A stretch of 64,000 nucleotides of DNA from Comamonadaceae bacterium (GTDB lineage: Bacteria > Pseudomonadota > Gammaproteobacteria > Burkholderiales > Burkholderiaceae_C), in contig CANCCF010000004.1 of assembly GCA_947374485.1 (NCBI GenBank), forward strand, positions 1-64,000, read 5' to 3'. Shown here one piece after another: positions 53,446 to 62,776 of the stretch (positions within the stretch are counted from its first letter, which is position 1; every line of letters starts with the position of its first letter). The position numbers and the translations under genes are program-made. Under the pieces are notes generated by a model, which was given only the letters and a program-made list of their open reading frames with translations, searched no databases and was not told the origin of the DNA.

Positions 53446-54213
53446 TTAGAGCGCCACCACTGGCGCCCTGTACAGCCAGACCATTTTGCCACCGGGCGTG
53501 CGGTACTTGGCGCTGGCACGCAGATGTGTTGCTTCAAAGTCCAAACTCACCAGCCAGGCACCTTCCCTGAGCTCACCTGCCTTGAGTGCGGCGCGCGTCA
53601 TGCTCTCGGGGCGCTGGAACAGATACACCATGTCGTAGGCCGACCAATCGTCCAACCAGATGTCGCCGCGCCGCACACGGGCCCAGGGGCAGCGCAGGGC
53701 ACTCAAGAACCGCAGGGGCCAGGAATACTCCATTCCGTACAGGACGGCCTCGGGATAAGCCGCGTGCAGGGCCTGCAAGCCGTCACCGGCGCCGCAACCG
53801 GCATCGAGCACCAGGGCCCCGGCGGGCATTGGTGCGTGCTGTGGCAACTCCTGCAAGGCGTCCGACGGGGTGGGGAACAGCGGCGCATCACGCCAGGCGT
53901 TGATGGGGTAGACCAGCAGCAACAAGCCCAGCGGCAAGAGCCAGGCCCAGGCCGGTATGGCGGTGGCCCCTGCGGAGGCCAGCGAGATCGCCAGCGACAA
54001 GGGGAAACCCGCGCCGATGAACAGGCGGCGCCACCAGCTGTTGCCCCACAGGCTGCAGGCCACGCCCAGGGCCGAGGCGCTGCCCAAGGCCAGCCCGGCC
54101 GGGGCGCCGTGGTCTGCCAATCCCTTGAACAACAGCCAGGCCAGCAGCCAGGCCAGGATGGCCGCAAGTGGCCAGCGCCAGCGGGCGGGCCAGAGCGTGC
54201 TGCCGTTTGCCAT
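53446..54213 (-). CDS. Membrane-associated SAM-dependent methyltransferase
   Basis: A 255-residue protein. The first half has about four hydrophobic helices (15-110). The second half is a class I methyltransferase with motif I VLDAGCGAGDG near 134-144 and the following YGMEYSWPLRFL. The fusion of helices to methyltransferase suggests a membrane-bound substrate. It is 15 bp from the HD-GYP start and 23 bp from the parB end, all on one strand. Confidence 0.8.
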   Translation of the reverse strand: MANGSTLWPARWRWPLAAILAWLLAWLLFKGLADHGAPAGLALGSASALGVACSLWGNSWWRRLFIGAGFPLSLAISLASAGATAIPAWAWLLPLGLLLLVYPINAWRDAPLFPTPSDALQELPQHAPMPAGALVLDAGCGAGDGLQALHAAYPEAVLYGMEYSWPLRFLSALRCPWARVRRGDIWLDDWSAYDMVYLFQRPESMTRAALKAGELREGAWLVSLDFEATHLRASAKYRTPGGKMVWLYRAPVVAL

Positions 54214-54236
54214 GCGCAGACCTTGGTGCTGGCAGA

Positions 54237-55223
54237 TCAGCGCGACACGCCCGGTGACAGGCGCTCGATCAGGCCATTGAGCTCGTCGAGCGAGGCAAAC
54301 TGGATCACCACTTCACCCATGTCTTCCATGCGGCCGTTGCGTTTGACGCGCTTTTTCAGGTGCACATCCACCTGCGCCATCAGCAAATCGGAGAGCTCTT
54401 CTTCCACGCGTTTGAGGTCGCGCGACTTTTCCTTCTTCGGCTTGGGGCTGGTCAGGGCAAATTCGGCGCTGAGTTTTTTGACCAGGCTTTCGGCTTCACG
54501 CACCGAGAGCTTTTTGGTGGCGATCTGGCTGGCCGCGGTAATTTGCGTGGCGCGGTCCAACGCCAACAGGGCGCGGGCGTGGCCCATATCGATGTCACCG
54601 GCCATCAGCATGGTCTGCACCGGGTCGGCCAGGTTCAAGAGGCGCAGCAGGTTGCTGGCGGCGCTGCGCGAACGGCCCACGGCCTGGGCAGCAGTCTCGT
54701 GGGTCAGGCCGAATTCCTTGATCAGGCGCTGCAGGCCTTGCGCCTCTTCCAGTGGATTGAGGTCCTCGCGCTGCATGTTCTCGATCAGGGCCATGGCCGC
54801 AGCTGCCTGGTCTGGCACGTCGCGCACCAGCACCGGCACGCTCTCCAGCCCGGCCAGTTTGGCCGCCCGGAAACGGCGCTCCCCGGCAATGATTTCGTAC
54901 AGGGGGCGCAGGCTGCTGCCACCGGTCTCAGCGTCCGGGTTCTGTTGCTGGCGCTTGCGTGTTGCCTGCTCCGCGCTCAGGCGCCGCACCAAAATCGGCT
55001 GCATGATGCCCTGGGCCTTGATGCTCTCGGCCAACTCGTAGAGTGCGCCCTCGTCCATGTGGGTGCGCGGCTGGTACTGGCCCGCCACCAAGTCTTCCAG
55101 CACCAGAGTGCTGGGCAGGTCGGCAGCGGCAGGTGTGCCGTCCAGGTTGATGGCTTCCTTGACCTTGGGGCCCAGCAGGGCCTCCAGGCCCATGCCCAGG
55201 CCCTTGGGTTTTTTGGTGACCAT
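54237..55223 (-). CDS. parB: Chromosome-partitioning protein ParB
   Basis: A 328-residue CTP-binding clamp that loads at parS and organises the origin. N-terminal KPKGLGMGLEALLG segment, GERRFRAAKLAGL (CTP site), helix-turn-helix LTHETAAQAVGRSRSAASNLLRLL and the C-terminal dimer domain are typical. AAGGAA precedes the ATG. It is downstream of parA across the hydrolase gene, the order usual for this group. Confidence 0.96.
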   Translation of the reverse strand: MVTKKPKGLGMGLEALLGPKVKEAINLDGTPAAADLPSTLVLEDLVAGQYQPRTHMDEGALYELAESIKAQGIMQPILVRRLSAEQATRKRQQQNPDAETGGSSLRPLYEIIAGERRFRAAKLAGLESVPVLVRDVPDQAAAAMALIENMQREDLNPLEEAQGLQRLIKEFGLTHETAAQAVGRSRSAASNLLRLLNLADPVQTMLMAGDIDMGHARALLALDRATQITAASQIATKKLSVREAESLVKKLSAEFALTSPKPKKEKSRDLKRVEEELSDLLMAQVDVHLKKRVKRNGRMEDMGEVVIQFASLDELNGLIERLSPGVSR

Positions 55224-55237
55224 ATGGGTTCCTTCTT

Positions 55238-55795
55238 TTAATCGGTGGTGGGGTTCAGGCGCGCCAGCAGGGCACGACCCTCGGGCCAGTCGCCCAGGCC
55301 TGACTCGGCGTTGAGGTGGCCGCGAGCGCCATAGTCGATGAACTCGGAGCCCCAGGCGGCGGCAAAGCCTTGAGCCCGCTCCAGGCTGCAATACGGGTCG
55401 TTCTGGCTGCCCAGCAGCAGGCTTTTGAAGGGCAAGGGCTGCGCGGGAATGGGCAGCCAACTGTGCAAGGGCCCGCACAGTTCGGGCTGCTCCGAGTCGC
55501 CCGGCGCCACCAGCAAGGCACCTGCCACCAGGTGCGTGTGGCGCGAATGCGAGGCCCAGGCAGCAGTGAGCATGCAACCCAGGCTGTGGGCCACCAGCAG
55601 GCAGGGGCCGCCATGTGTGTCCGCATGGGCCAGCAGCACATCTTCCAGCCGGGCGATCCAGTCACCGCGCAGCGGGCATATCCAGTCGTGCTGCTCCACG
55701 CGCATATCGCCGTATAGCGCCTCCCAGCGGCTTTGCCAGTGCGCCGGGCCGGAGTTTTGCCAGCCGGGAAGAATCAGGATGGGAACAGTGGTCAT
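55238..55795 (-). CDS. RBBP9/YdeN-type alpha/beta hydrolase
   Basis: A 185-residue serine hydrolase. The pattern ILPGWQNSGPAHWQSRWEA and the nucleophile in VAHSLGCM define the RBBP9/YdeN family; the end has ARGHLNAESGLGDWP with the catalytic His. It sits between parA and parB, 14 bp before parB, a conserved arrangement in related chromosomes. Its physiological role is unknown. Confidence 0.92.
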   Translation of the reverse strand: MTTVPILILPGWQNSGPAHWQSRWEALYGDMRVEQHDWICPLRGDWIARLEDVLLAHADTHGGPCLLVAHSLGCMLTAAWASHSRHTHLVAGALLVAPGDSEQPELCGPLHSWLPIPAQPLPFKSLLLGSQNDPYCSLERAQGFAAAWGSEFIDYGARGHLNAESGLGDWPEGRALLARLNPTTD

Positions 55796-55864
55796 GGCCT
55801 GTCGGGACGAGCTTGTATGCTATGAATTAAATAGCGATAGGGGTGGAGAGAGAGGCGCCCTGCC

Positions 55865-56650
55865 CTACATGCCCTGTACCCGGCCCACCATCTCCAGGGC
55901 AAAGGCAACAAAGGCCTGCGCCCCCTTGGACTGGAGGTCAAACACCACACCGGGCACGCCGTAACTGGGCGCCTCGGCCAGGCGCACATTGCGCGGAATG
56001 ACGGTGTCAAACACCTTGTCGGCAAAGTGGGTCTTGAGCTGGTCGCTGACCTGTTGCTGCAGGGTGATGCGCGGGTCGAACATCACGCGCAACAGGCCAA
56101 TGATTTGCAGGTCGTCATTGAGGTTGGCCTTGACCTGCTTGATGGTATTGACCAGATCGGTCAGGCCTTCAAGGGCAAAGTATTCGCACTGCATGGGCAC
56201 GATCACGCCGTGCGCGCAGCACAGGCCGTTCAGGGTCAGCATGGAGAGCGAAGGCGGGCAGTCGATCAGCACAAAGTCGTACTCGGTCCGCACCGCGGCA
56301 ATGGCCGCCTTGAGTCGCCGCTCGCGCCGCTCCACCTCCACCAGCTCCACCTCGGCCCCGGCCAATTCGCGGTTGGCGCCCAGCACGTCGTAGCCGCAAC
56401 CGGCCGCCTGCAGTTTGTCGCTTTGCACCCGGGCCTCGGTGATGGAGGCCGACTCCAGCAGCACGTCGTACACCGAGAGCGCCAGTTTGCGCTTGTCCAC
56501 GCCAGAGCCCATGGTGGCATTGCCCTGCGGATCCAGATCCACCATCAGCACGCGCTGCCCCACCTTGGCCAGACCGGCGGCCAGATTGACGGTGGTGGTG
56601 GTCTTGCCCACGCCGCCCTTTTGGTTGGCAATACAGAAAATCTTGGCCAT
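55865..56650 (-). CDS. parA: Chromosome-partitioning ATPase ParA (Soj-like)
   Basis: A 261-residue deviant-Walker ATPase. KGGVGKTT is at 11-18, then DLDPQGNATMG and DCPPSLSMLTLNGL. The family start MAKIFCIANQ was chosen. A longer reading begins at 56722, where ATG overlaps the lysE-like stop, adding 24 residues. Either may be used. ParA drives segregation of the origin together with ParB and the nearby parS sites. Confidence 0.95.
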   Translation of the reverse strand: MAKIFCIANQKGGVGKTTTTVNLAAGLAKVGQRVLMVDLDPQGNATMGSGVDKRKLALSVYDVLLESASITEARVQSDKLQAAGCGYDVLGANRELAGAEVELVEVERRERRLKAAIAAVRTEYDFVLIDCPPSLSMLTLNGLCCAHGVIVPMQCEYFALEGLTDLVNTIKQVKANLNDDLQIIGLLRVMFDPRITLQQQVSDQLKTHFADKVFDTVIPRNVRLAEAPSYGVPGVVFDLQSKGAQAFVAFALEMVGRVQGM

Positions 56651-56718
56651 GCGTTGTGTGTCCCCGGTGCTTGAAACGGTTGCTTGGGCGTTGGAATAGG
56701 CGTTGCCAGGGCTATCGC

Positions 56719-57333
56719 TCATTTGGCGAGCGCCAGCTTGATGCCAAAGCCGACCAGAAACACACCAGCCACTTTTTCCAGCACCCGGCTGATGGACGGG
56801 TTGGCGCGCACGCGCTCAGCCAGGAAATGCGCCAGCAGGGTGGCGATCAGCCCATAGAGAAAGGTCAGGCCCGCAATCGTCGCCGCCATAAAGCCATAGG
56901 TCACCAGGCCCTGCTGGCGCAGCGGGTCCACGAACAGCGGGAAGAAGGCCATGTAGAACAGGATGGCCTTGGGGTTGAGCAAGGTGATCATCAGGGCCTG
57001 GCGCAGGTAGTGGCGCGGCTTGATCTTCAGTATGGGCGCCGCACCCGGCTTGGCAAGCAGCATCTTGCCGCCCAGCCAGGCCAGGTAGATGGCACCCAGC
57101 CACTGCACCGCGGAAAAGGCATCCGGATAAGCCGCCAGCAGCGCCGCCACGCCGGCTACGGCCGACCACATCAGCAGCTGATCACCCAGAATGACACCCA
57201 GGGTGGCCGCCAGCCCACCCGCCATGCCACCCTTGCTGGTACTGGTGACCAGCGCCAGATTGCCGGGGCCCGGGATCAGCAAAAACACAATAACGGTAAC
57301 GACAAAAGTGCCGTAGTCGGTGACGCCGAGCAT
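56719..57333 (-). CDS. LysE/RhtB-family exporter
   Basis: A 204-residue membrane protein with about six helices. The N-terminus VIVFLLIPGPGNLALVTSTSKGG carries the conserved PGPGN of LysE/RhtB amino-acid exporters. ATLGVILGDQLLMW and LLNPKAILFYMAFFPLFVDP follow. It exports amino acids or their derivatives. Its position between rsmG and parA is common in Comamonadaceae. The 191 bp between it and rsmG hold no gene that I recognise. Confidence 0.93.
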   Translation of the reverse strand: MLGVTDYGTFVVTVIVFLLIPGPGNLALVTSTSKGGMAGGLAATLGVILGDQLLMWSAVAGVAALLAAYPDAFSAVQWLGAIYLAWLGGKMLLAKPGAAPILKIKPRHYLRQALMITLLNPKAILFYMAFFPLFVDPLRQQGLVTYGFMAATIAGLTFLYGLIATLLAHFLAERVRANPSISRVLEKVAGVFLVGFGIKLALAK

Positions 57334-57524
57334 GGGTGGGGTTCTTTCTGGGAAGGGCTTGAGTTTACGTTGGATTTTTGCGGCAGCGGTTTGGTGTTTG
57401 TGTGGGCACTTGCCTGGCTTGTCTGCGGAGGTGTTTTCTATCGCCCGCGGCCGGGGGACACGAACGGAGCAGCGTGCCCGGCCCACCTGATCCAGAACCA
57501 ATGCAGGCCCAAGCTCGTTACTGG

Positions 57525-58199
57525 CTAGCCCTTCCGCCGCATCCACACGATGCAGCGCTCCGCCTCCAGCCCCGGCACCACCAGCTGTTCCACGTGAAAC
57601 ACTTCAACCTCTGAAGGCAGTGCAGCCATCTCGTCCGCCGGATGCTTGCCCTTCATGCCCATCCAGATGCCCTTCTCTGCCAAGGCATTGCCGGACCAGT
57701 TAACGAAGTCCACCAAGGACGCAAAGGCGCGCGAACTCACCACCTCGTAGCGCCCGGTCAGGTTCTCCACACGGGCATGGATGCCGCGCAAATTCGGCAG
57801 CTTCAGCGACACCGCCACCTGCTGGACAAAGGCGGCCTTCTTGGCCACCGTATCCACGCAGTGCACAGTGAGCTCAGGGCAGCAGATGGCGACCACAACA
57901 CCGGGCAGGCCGGCCCCGGAGCCCACATCCAGTAGGCGCACCGGCGCATCGACGGCCAAGGTGCCGCTGTCGCGCAGACTGGCCAGGTGGCGTCGCAGGG
58001 GCAGCGCCACCGCCAGGCTGTCAAGCAGGTGATGGGTGAGCATCTCAGCCGGGTCGCGCACGGCGGTCAGGTTATAGACTTTGGTCCACTTCTGGATCAG
58101 GTCCAGGTAGTCCAGCAACAGGGTCAATTGTTCGTCCGTCAGCGCCTGGCCCAGCGTCCCGGCGCCCTCGCGCAAATCCGTTGCATGGGCGCGCGTCAT
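57525..58199 (-). CDS. rsmG: 16S rRNA (guanine527-N7)-methyltransferase
   Basis: A 224-residue enzyme modifying 16S rRNA. SAM-binding [17 protein letters not shown] is near residue 90, with family segments [21 protein letters not shown] and [13 protein letters not shown]. The first four bases of the ATG overlap the mnmG stop. A parS site lies inside the 3' coding part. Confidence 0.96.
   Translation of the reverse strand: MTRAHATDLREGAGTLGQALTDEQLTLLLDYLDLIQKWTKVYNLTAVRDPAEMLTHHLLDSLAVALPLRRHLASLRDSGTLAVDAPVRLLDVGSGAGLPGVVVAICCPELTVHCVDTVAKKAAFVQQVAVSLKLPNLRGIHARVENLTGRYEVVSSRAFASLVDFVNWSGNALAEKGIWMGMKGKHPADEMAALPSEVEVFHVEQLVVPGLEAERCIVWMRRKG
57586..57601. other. parS: parS centromere site (TGTTCCACGTGAAACA)
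   Basis: A 16 bp site equal to the parS consensus TGTTnCACGTGAAACA, inside rsmG. ParB, encoded 3 kb away, should load here. Confidence 0.88.
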
Positions 58200-60265
58200 C
58201 CGGCCAGTTCCGTAGAAGTCGCTGTGGCACCCGGAGCGCTGGCAGTTGCTTCAGCGTCCGCCCCCTGCCCCGCCTTGTCGGCAAAGCCACGGAAATTGCC
58301 GCGCTTCAAATGGATCAGCAACAAGGAGATGGTGGCCGGGGTGATGCCCGACAGGCGCGAGGCCAGGCCCAGGGTCTCGGGGCGGTACTTGTTCAGGCGC
58401 TGGCGCGCCTCGATGCTGAGCGCCGCGACCTGCAGGTAGTCCAGCTCAAGCGGCAGGCGCAGGTTTTCATAAAAAGCGGCACGCTCCACCTCGCCCTTTT
58501 GCCGCTCGATATAGCCGGAGTACTTGGCAGCAATTTCCACCTGCTCGATCACCGACGCGCCAAATACATCTTCTGCGCTTACCGGCAACGCGGCATTCGC
58601 AAAGCGCCCGCCGTCCAGTGACATCAGCGCCGCGTAATTCACATCCGGTCTGCGCAACAGGTCGGCCAGGTTGTATTCGTGCTCCATGGCTTTGCCCAGC
58701 ACCCGCTCAGCCTCGGCCTGCGGCAGGTTGCGCGGATTCACCCAGATGCTGCGCAACCGCTCTGTTTCACGTGAAACAGCGTCACGCTTGCGGCAAAACG
58801 CCGTCCAACGGGCGTCGTCCACCAAGCCCAACTGCCGCCCGACCTCGGTCAGGCGGGCATCGGCATTGTCTTCACGCAGCTGCAGGCGGAACTCGGCCCG
58901 GCTGGTGAACATGCGGTAGGGCTCGGTCACACCTTTGGTAATGAGGTCGTCCACGAGCACGCCCAGGTAGGCCTGGTCGCGCCCGGGCAGCCAACTCTCG
59001 CCACCAAAGCTGATGGCACCCGCCGCACTGGCGGCATCATTGCCACCGCCCTGGGCGCGCGCCTGCAAGGCCGCATTGACTCCGGCGAACAGGCCTTGGG
59101 CTGCAGCCTCCTCGTAGCCAGTGGTGCCATTGATCTGGCCGGCAAAAAACAGCCCGGCAATCTGGCGCGTCTCAAAGCTGCTCTTCAGCGCGCGCGGGTC
59201 AAAGTAGTCGTACTCGATGGCGTAGCCCGGGCGCAGGATGTGGGCATTCTCCAGCCCGGCCATGCTGCGCACCAGCTGCAGCTGGATGTCAAACGGCAGG
59301 CTGGTGGAAATGCCGTTGGGGTAGTACTCGTGGGTGGTCAGGCCTTCGGGCTCCAGAAAGATCTGGTGGCTGTCCTTGTCGGCAAAGCGGTTCACCTTGT
59401 CTTCCACGCTGGGGCAGTAGCGCGGCCCCACCCCTTCAATCTTGCCCATGAACATGGGGCTGCGGTCAAAACCGCTGCGGATGATGTCGTGGGTGCGAGC
59501 GTTGGTGTGGGTGATCCAGCAAGGCACTTGCTGGGGATGCATCTGCACGGTTCCCATGAAGCTGAACACCGGCATCAGAGGCGCCATGCCGCCGGGCATG
59601 CCGTCGCCGGGTTGCGCTTCACATTGGGAAAAATCGATGCTGCGCCCGTCAATGCGCGGCGGCGTGCCGGTCTTCAGGCGCCCCTGCGGCAGTTGCAATT
59701 CCTTCAGGCGCGCGCTCAAAGAAACGGCGGGCGGGTCGCCCGCGCGTCCGGCGGCGTAGTTGTTGAGCCCCACGTGGATCTTGCCATCCAGAAAAGTACC
59801 GGCCGTCAGCACCACGGTACGGGCACGGAACTGGATGCCCACTTGCGTCACCGCGCCCACCACCCGCTCGCCCTCCACCAGCAGATCGTCCACTGCCTGC
59901 TGGAACAACCACAGGTTGGGCTGGTTCTCCAGTACCCGGCGGATAGCGGCCTTGTACAGCACGCGGTCGGCCTGGGCGCGGGTAGCACGCACGGCCGGGC
60001 CCTTGCTGGAATTGAGGATGCGGAACTGGATGCCCGCCTCGTCCGTGGCCAGCGCCATGGCGCCGCCCAGGGCGTCCACTTCCTTGACCAGGTGGCCCTT
60101 GCCGATGCCGCCAATCGAGGGGTTGCAGCTCATCTGCCCCAGGGTCTCGATGTTGTGGGTCAGCAGCAAGGTCTTGCAGCCCATGCGGGCAGCGGCCAGT
60201 GCGGCCTCGCTGCCGGCATGGCCGCCGCCTACGACGATCACATCGAAAAATTCGGGGTACAGCAT
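58196..60265 (-). CDS. mnmG: tRNA uridine-5-carboxymethylaminomethyl modification enzyme MnmG (GidA)
   Basis: A 689-residue FAD enzyme that, with MnmE, modifies the wobble uridine of certain tRNAs. FAD site [19 protein letters not shown] near 11-29. [31 protein letters not shown] and [15 protein letters not shown] are family blocks. It has normal length. It is the origin-proximal gene of this block and diverges from the GMC oxidoreductase over 159 bp. Confidence 0.97.
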   Translation of the reverse strand: MLYPEFFDVIVVGGGHAGSEAALAAARMGCKTLLLTHNIETLGQMSCNPSIGGIGKGHLVKEVDALGGAMALATDEAGIQFRILNSSKGPAVRATRAQADRVLYKAAIRRVLENQPNLWLFQQAVDDLLVEGERVVGAVTQVGIQFRARTVVLTAGTFLDGKIHVGLNNYAAGRAGDPPAVSLSARLKELQLPQGRLKTGTPPRIDGRSIDFSQCEAQPGDGMPGGMAPLMPVFSFMGTVQMHPQQVPCWITHTNARTHDIIRSGFDRSPMFMGKIEGVGPRYCPSVEDKVNRFADKDSHQIFLEPEGLTTHEYYPNGISTSLPFDIQLQLVRSMAGLENAHILRPGYAIEYDYFDPRALKSSFETRQIAGLFFAGQINGTTGYEEAAAQGLFAGVNAALQARAQGGGNDAASAAGAISFGGESWLPGRDQAYLGVLVDDLITKGVTEPYRMFTSRAEFRLQLREDNADARLTEVGRQLGLVDDARWTAFCRKRDAVSRETERLRSIWVNPRNLPQAEAERVLGKAMEHEYNLADLLRRPDVNYAALMSLDGGRFANAALPVSAEDVFGASVIEQVEIAAKYSGYIERQKGEVERAAFYENLRLPLELDYLQVAALSIEARQRLNKYRPETLGLASRLSGITPATISLLLIHLKRGNFRGFADKAGQGADAEATASAPGATATSTELAG
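58763..58778. other. parS: parS centromere site (TGTTTCACGTGAAACA)
   Basis: A perfect 16 bp palindromic parS within mnmG, encoding VSRET in the enzyme. With the second site 1.2 kb away it forms a cluster next to parAB. Confidence 0.93.
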
Positions 60266-60424
60266 GGTGGGTCCAATGGGGGCGCCAAGCCGCCGTGGGC
60301 GGGCGCAAAAAGGGTGCGGGGAGAGGGCCTGATTCTACCGGCTGCTGCAAAACCGGGCAGACTCAGGCAGCGACCGGCAGAAGGCGCACCAGGCCACGGC
60401 GCTGCATGCGATAGTGCGCAGGCT

Positions 60425-62062
60425 ATGCGCCAAGACCCTCTCTCTTCTTTCGACACCTTCGACTACCTTATCGTCGGCGCCGGCTCGGCCGGTTGCGTGC
60501 TGGCGGCACGTCTCAGCGAGGACCCGCAGGTCCGCGTAGCCCTGCTGGAGGCAGGCCCAGCCGACCGCAATGTGCTGATCCATTGCCCACTGGGCATCGC
60601 GGGCCTGGCCCTGACCGGCCTGGCCAACTGGCAGTTCAACACCGTGGCACAGGCCGGACTGAATGGCCGCACAGGCTACCAGCCGCGTGGCAAGGTGCTG
60701 GGCGGCTCGAGCTCCCTGAACGCCATGATTTACGTCCGTGGCCAGCGCCAGGACTACGACCACTGGGCCGAACAGGGCAACCCCGGCTGGACGTATGACG
60801 AGGTGCTGCCCTTCTTTCTGCGCGCCGAGGACAACGCACGCGGCCCCAGTGCCTGCCATGGCGTGGGCGGACCGCTGCATGTGATGGACCTGACCAGTCC
60901 CAACCCGCTGGTAGCGCGCTTTGTGGAGGCCGGTCGGCAGGCCGGTTACCCGGTCAACCCGGACTTCAATGGCGCCAGCCAGGAGGGCGTGGGCCCTTAC
61001 CAGGTGACGCAAAAGAACGGCGAACGCTGTAGCGCCGCTCGCGCCTACCTCACACCCCACCTGGCACGGGCCAACCTGCAGGTGTTCACAGGTGCGCACA
61101 CCTGCCGGGTACTGACCGAGCAGCGCCGCGCCGTGGGCGTCGAGTTCCTGCAGCAAGGCCAAACCCGGCAACTGCGTGCCAGGCGCGAGGTGCTGCTGTG
61201 TGCCGGGGCCCTGCAGTCGCCGCAGCTGCTGATGCTCTCGGGCATAGGGCCTGCAGCCCACCTGCAGGCGCACGGCATAGCCACGGTGCACCACCTTCCC
61301 GGCGTGGGCCAGCACCTGCACGACCACCTGGACGTGGTGCAGGTGCTGGACGCGCCACTTGCCACCGAATCGATCGGCATTTCGCCCGGCGGCGTGCGCG
61401 CAGTCCTGCAGGCCCTATTTGAGTGGCGGCGAAAGCGCACCGGCCTGCTGACCAGCAACGCGGGCGAGGCCGGTGGCTTTATCAAGAGCGCGGCCTCCGA
61501 GGCCACACCCGACCTGCAGCTGCACTTTGTGGTGGCCAAGCTGGTCAACCATGCCCGCTCGCTGGTGCTGGGCCACGGCCTGTCCTGCCACGTCTGCCTG
61601 CTGCGCCCCGCAAGCCGGGGCAGCGTGCAGCTGGCCAGCAGCAATCCCATGGCCGCGCCGCTGATAGACCCCCAATTTTTGAGCCACTCGGACGACCTGC
61701 GCCGCCTGGTGCTGGGCTTCCGGCAGATGCGCGTTTTGTTGCAGCAACCCGCCCTGGCCCGCCTGGGTGGCCAGGAATCGGCCCGTTCGGCCGCAGCCCA
61801 CAGCGACGCCGAAATAGAAGAATTCATCCGCAACTTTGGCGACACCATCTACCATCCTGTGGGGACCTGCCGCATGGGGCCCGGTGCCATGGACGTGGTC
61901 GATGCGCGTTTGCGGGTGCATGGCATGCAGGGCCTGCGCGTGGTAGACGCCTCCATCATGCCGCGCATTGTGAGTGGCAACACCAATGCACCCACCATCA
62001 TGGTGGCCGAGAAGGCCGCTGACATGATCCAGGCGGATGCGCTCCTTGCCGATGGCGGTTAG
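60425..62062 (+). CDS. GMC-family FAD oxidoreductase (choline dehydrogenase-like)
   Basis: A 545-residue flavoprotein. The FAD site [17 protein letters not shown] begins at about 14; GMC signature 1 [18 protein letters not shown] is near 88-105; the catalytic histidine lies in [10 protein letters not shown] and the C-terminal [17 protein letters not shown] is typical. It oxidises an alcohol, with choline, long-chain alcohols or aromatic alcohols as possibilities. ATG at 60425 fits the family start. It is followed 81 bp later by a GST gene. Confidence 0.93.
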   Translation: MRQDPLSSFDTFDYLIVGAGSAGCVLAARLSEDPQVRVALLEAGPADRNVLIHCPLGIAGLALTGLANWQFNTVAQAGLNGRTGYQPRGKVLGGSSSLNAMIYVRGQRQDYDHWAEQGNPGWTYDEVLPFFLRAEDNARGPSACHGVGGPLHVMDLTSPNPLVARFVEAGRQAGYPVNPDFNGASQEGVGPYQVTQKNGERCSAARAYLTPHLARANLQVFTGAHTCRVLTEQRRAVGVEFLQQGQTRQLRARREVLLCAGALQSPQLLMLSGIGPAAHLQAHGIATVHHLPGVGQHLHDHLDVVQVLDAPLATESIGISPGGVRAVLQALFEWRRKRTGLLTSNAGEAGGFIKSAASEATPDLQLHFVVAKLVNHARSLVLGHGLSCHVCLLRPASRGSVQLASSNPMAAPLIDPQFLSHSDDLRRLVLGFRQMRVLLQQPALARLGGQESARSAAAHSDAEIEEFIRNFGDTIYHPVGTCRMGPGAMDVVDARLRVHGMQGLRVVDASIMPRIVSGNTNAPTIMVAEKAADMIQADALLADGG

Positions 62063-62143
62063 CATCGCGAGCGGGCTGCGGCAACCGCTTTGCAAGCGTT
62101 CCGCAAAGCCCCCCTTGTTCACACGATCCACAGGACCAACACC

Positions 62144-62752
62144 ATGAAACTCTACTATTCAGCGGGCGCCTGCTCGCTCTCGCCCCATATCGTCTTGGAA
62201 GAATCCGGCCTGCTCTACCAGGCCCTGTCGGCACCGACCAAAACCCACAAGCTCGACGACGGCACCGACTACTACACCATCAACCCGCTGGGCTATGTGC
62301 CCCTGCTGGAGCTCAACGACGGGCGCCGCTTGCACGAAGGCCCAGCCATCATTCAGTACCTTGCCGACCAGGTGCCAGGCAAAAGCCTGGCCCCCGCGAA
62401 TGGCACGTTCGAGCGCTACAAGCTGCAGGAATGGCTGACCTTTATCGGCACCGAGCTGCACAAGGGTTTTTCTCCCCTGTTCAACCCCGCCACGCCGGCC
62501 GAGTACAAGCCCGGCTGCCTGGAGCGCCTGAGCAGTCGGCTGCAGTGGGTGGAAGGCGAGCTGGCGGGCAAGCAGTACCTGATGGGCGACAGCTTTACCG
62601 TGGCCGATGCCTACCTGTTCACCGTGACCAACTGGGCACCCTATGTGGCACTGGACATTTCGGGCTTGCCCAACTTGCTGGCCTACCGCGCCCGCGTGGC
62701 CGCACGACCGGCGGTGATCGCGGCGATGAAGGCTGAAGGGCTGATCAAGTAA
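62144..62752 (+). CDS. gst: Glutathione S-transferase, beta class
   Basis: A 202-residue enzyme. The thioredoxin-like N-domain begins MKLYYSAGACSLSPHIVLEE with the beta-class cysteine C10. NPLGYVPLLELNDG and EGPAIIQYLADQ contact glutathione. The C-terminal helical domain contains LMGDSFTVADAYLFTVTNW. It detoxifies electrophiles. It converges with the MFS transporter gene over 24 bp. Confidence 0.94.
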   Translation: MKLYYSAGACSLSPHIVLEESGLLYQALSAPTKTHKLDDGTDYYTINPLGYVPLLELNDGRRLHEGPAIIQYLADQVPGKSLAPANGTFERYKLQEWLTFIGTELHKGFSPLFNPATPAEYKPGCLERLSSRLQWVEGELAGKQYLMGDSFTVADAYLFTVTNWAPYVALDISGLPNLLAYRARVAARPAVIAAMKAEGLIK

Positions 62753-62776
62753 GTACTTGCTCGCACGGAAAACAAG

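Noticed and set aside
57334..57524. Candidate origin of replication near the partition genes
   Set aside because: No DnaA-box cluster or AT-rich unwinding region is visible. The origin probably lies beyond the window.
59096..60424. Plus-strand open frame continuous with the GMC oxidoreductase, adding 443 residues
   Set aside because: This part is antisense to mnmG and has no domain. The GMC family start is at 60425.
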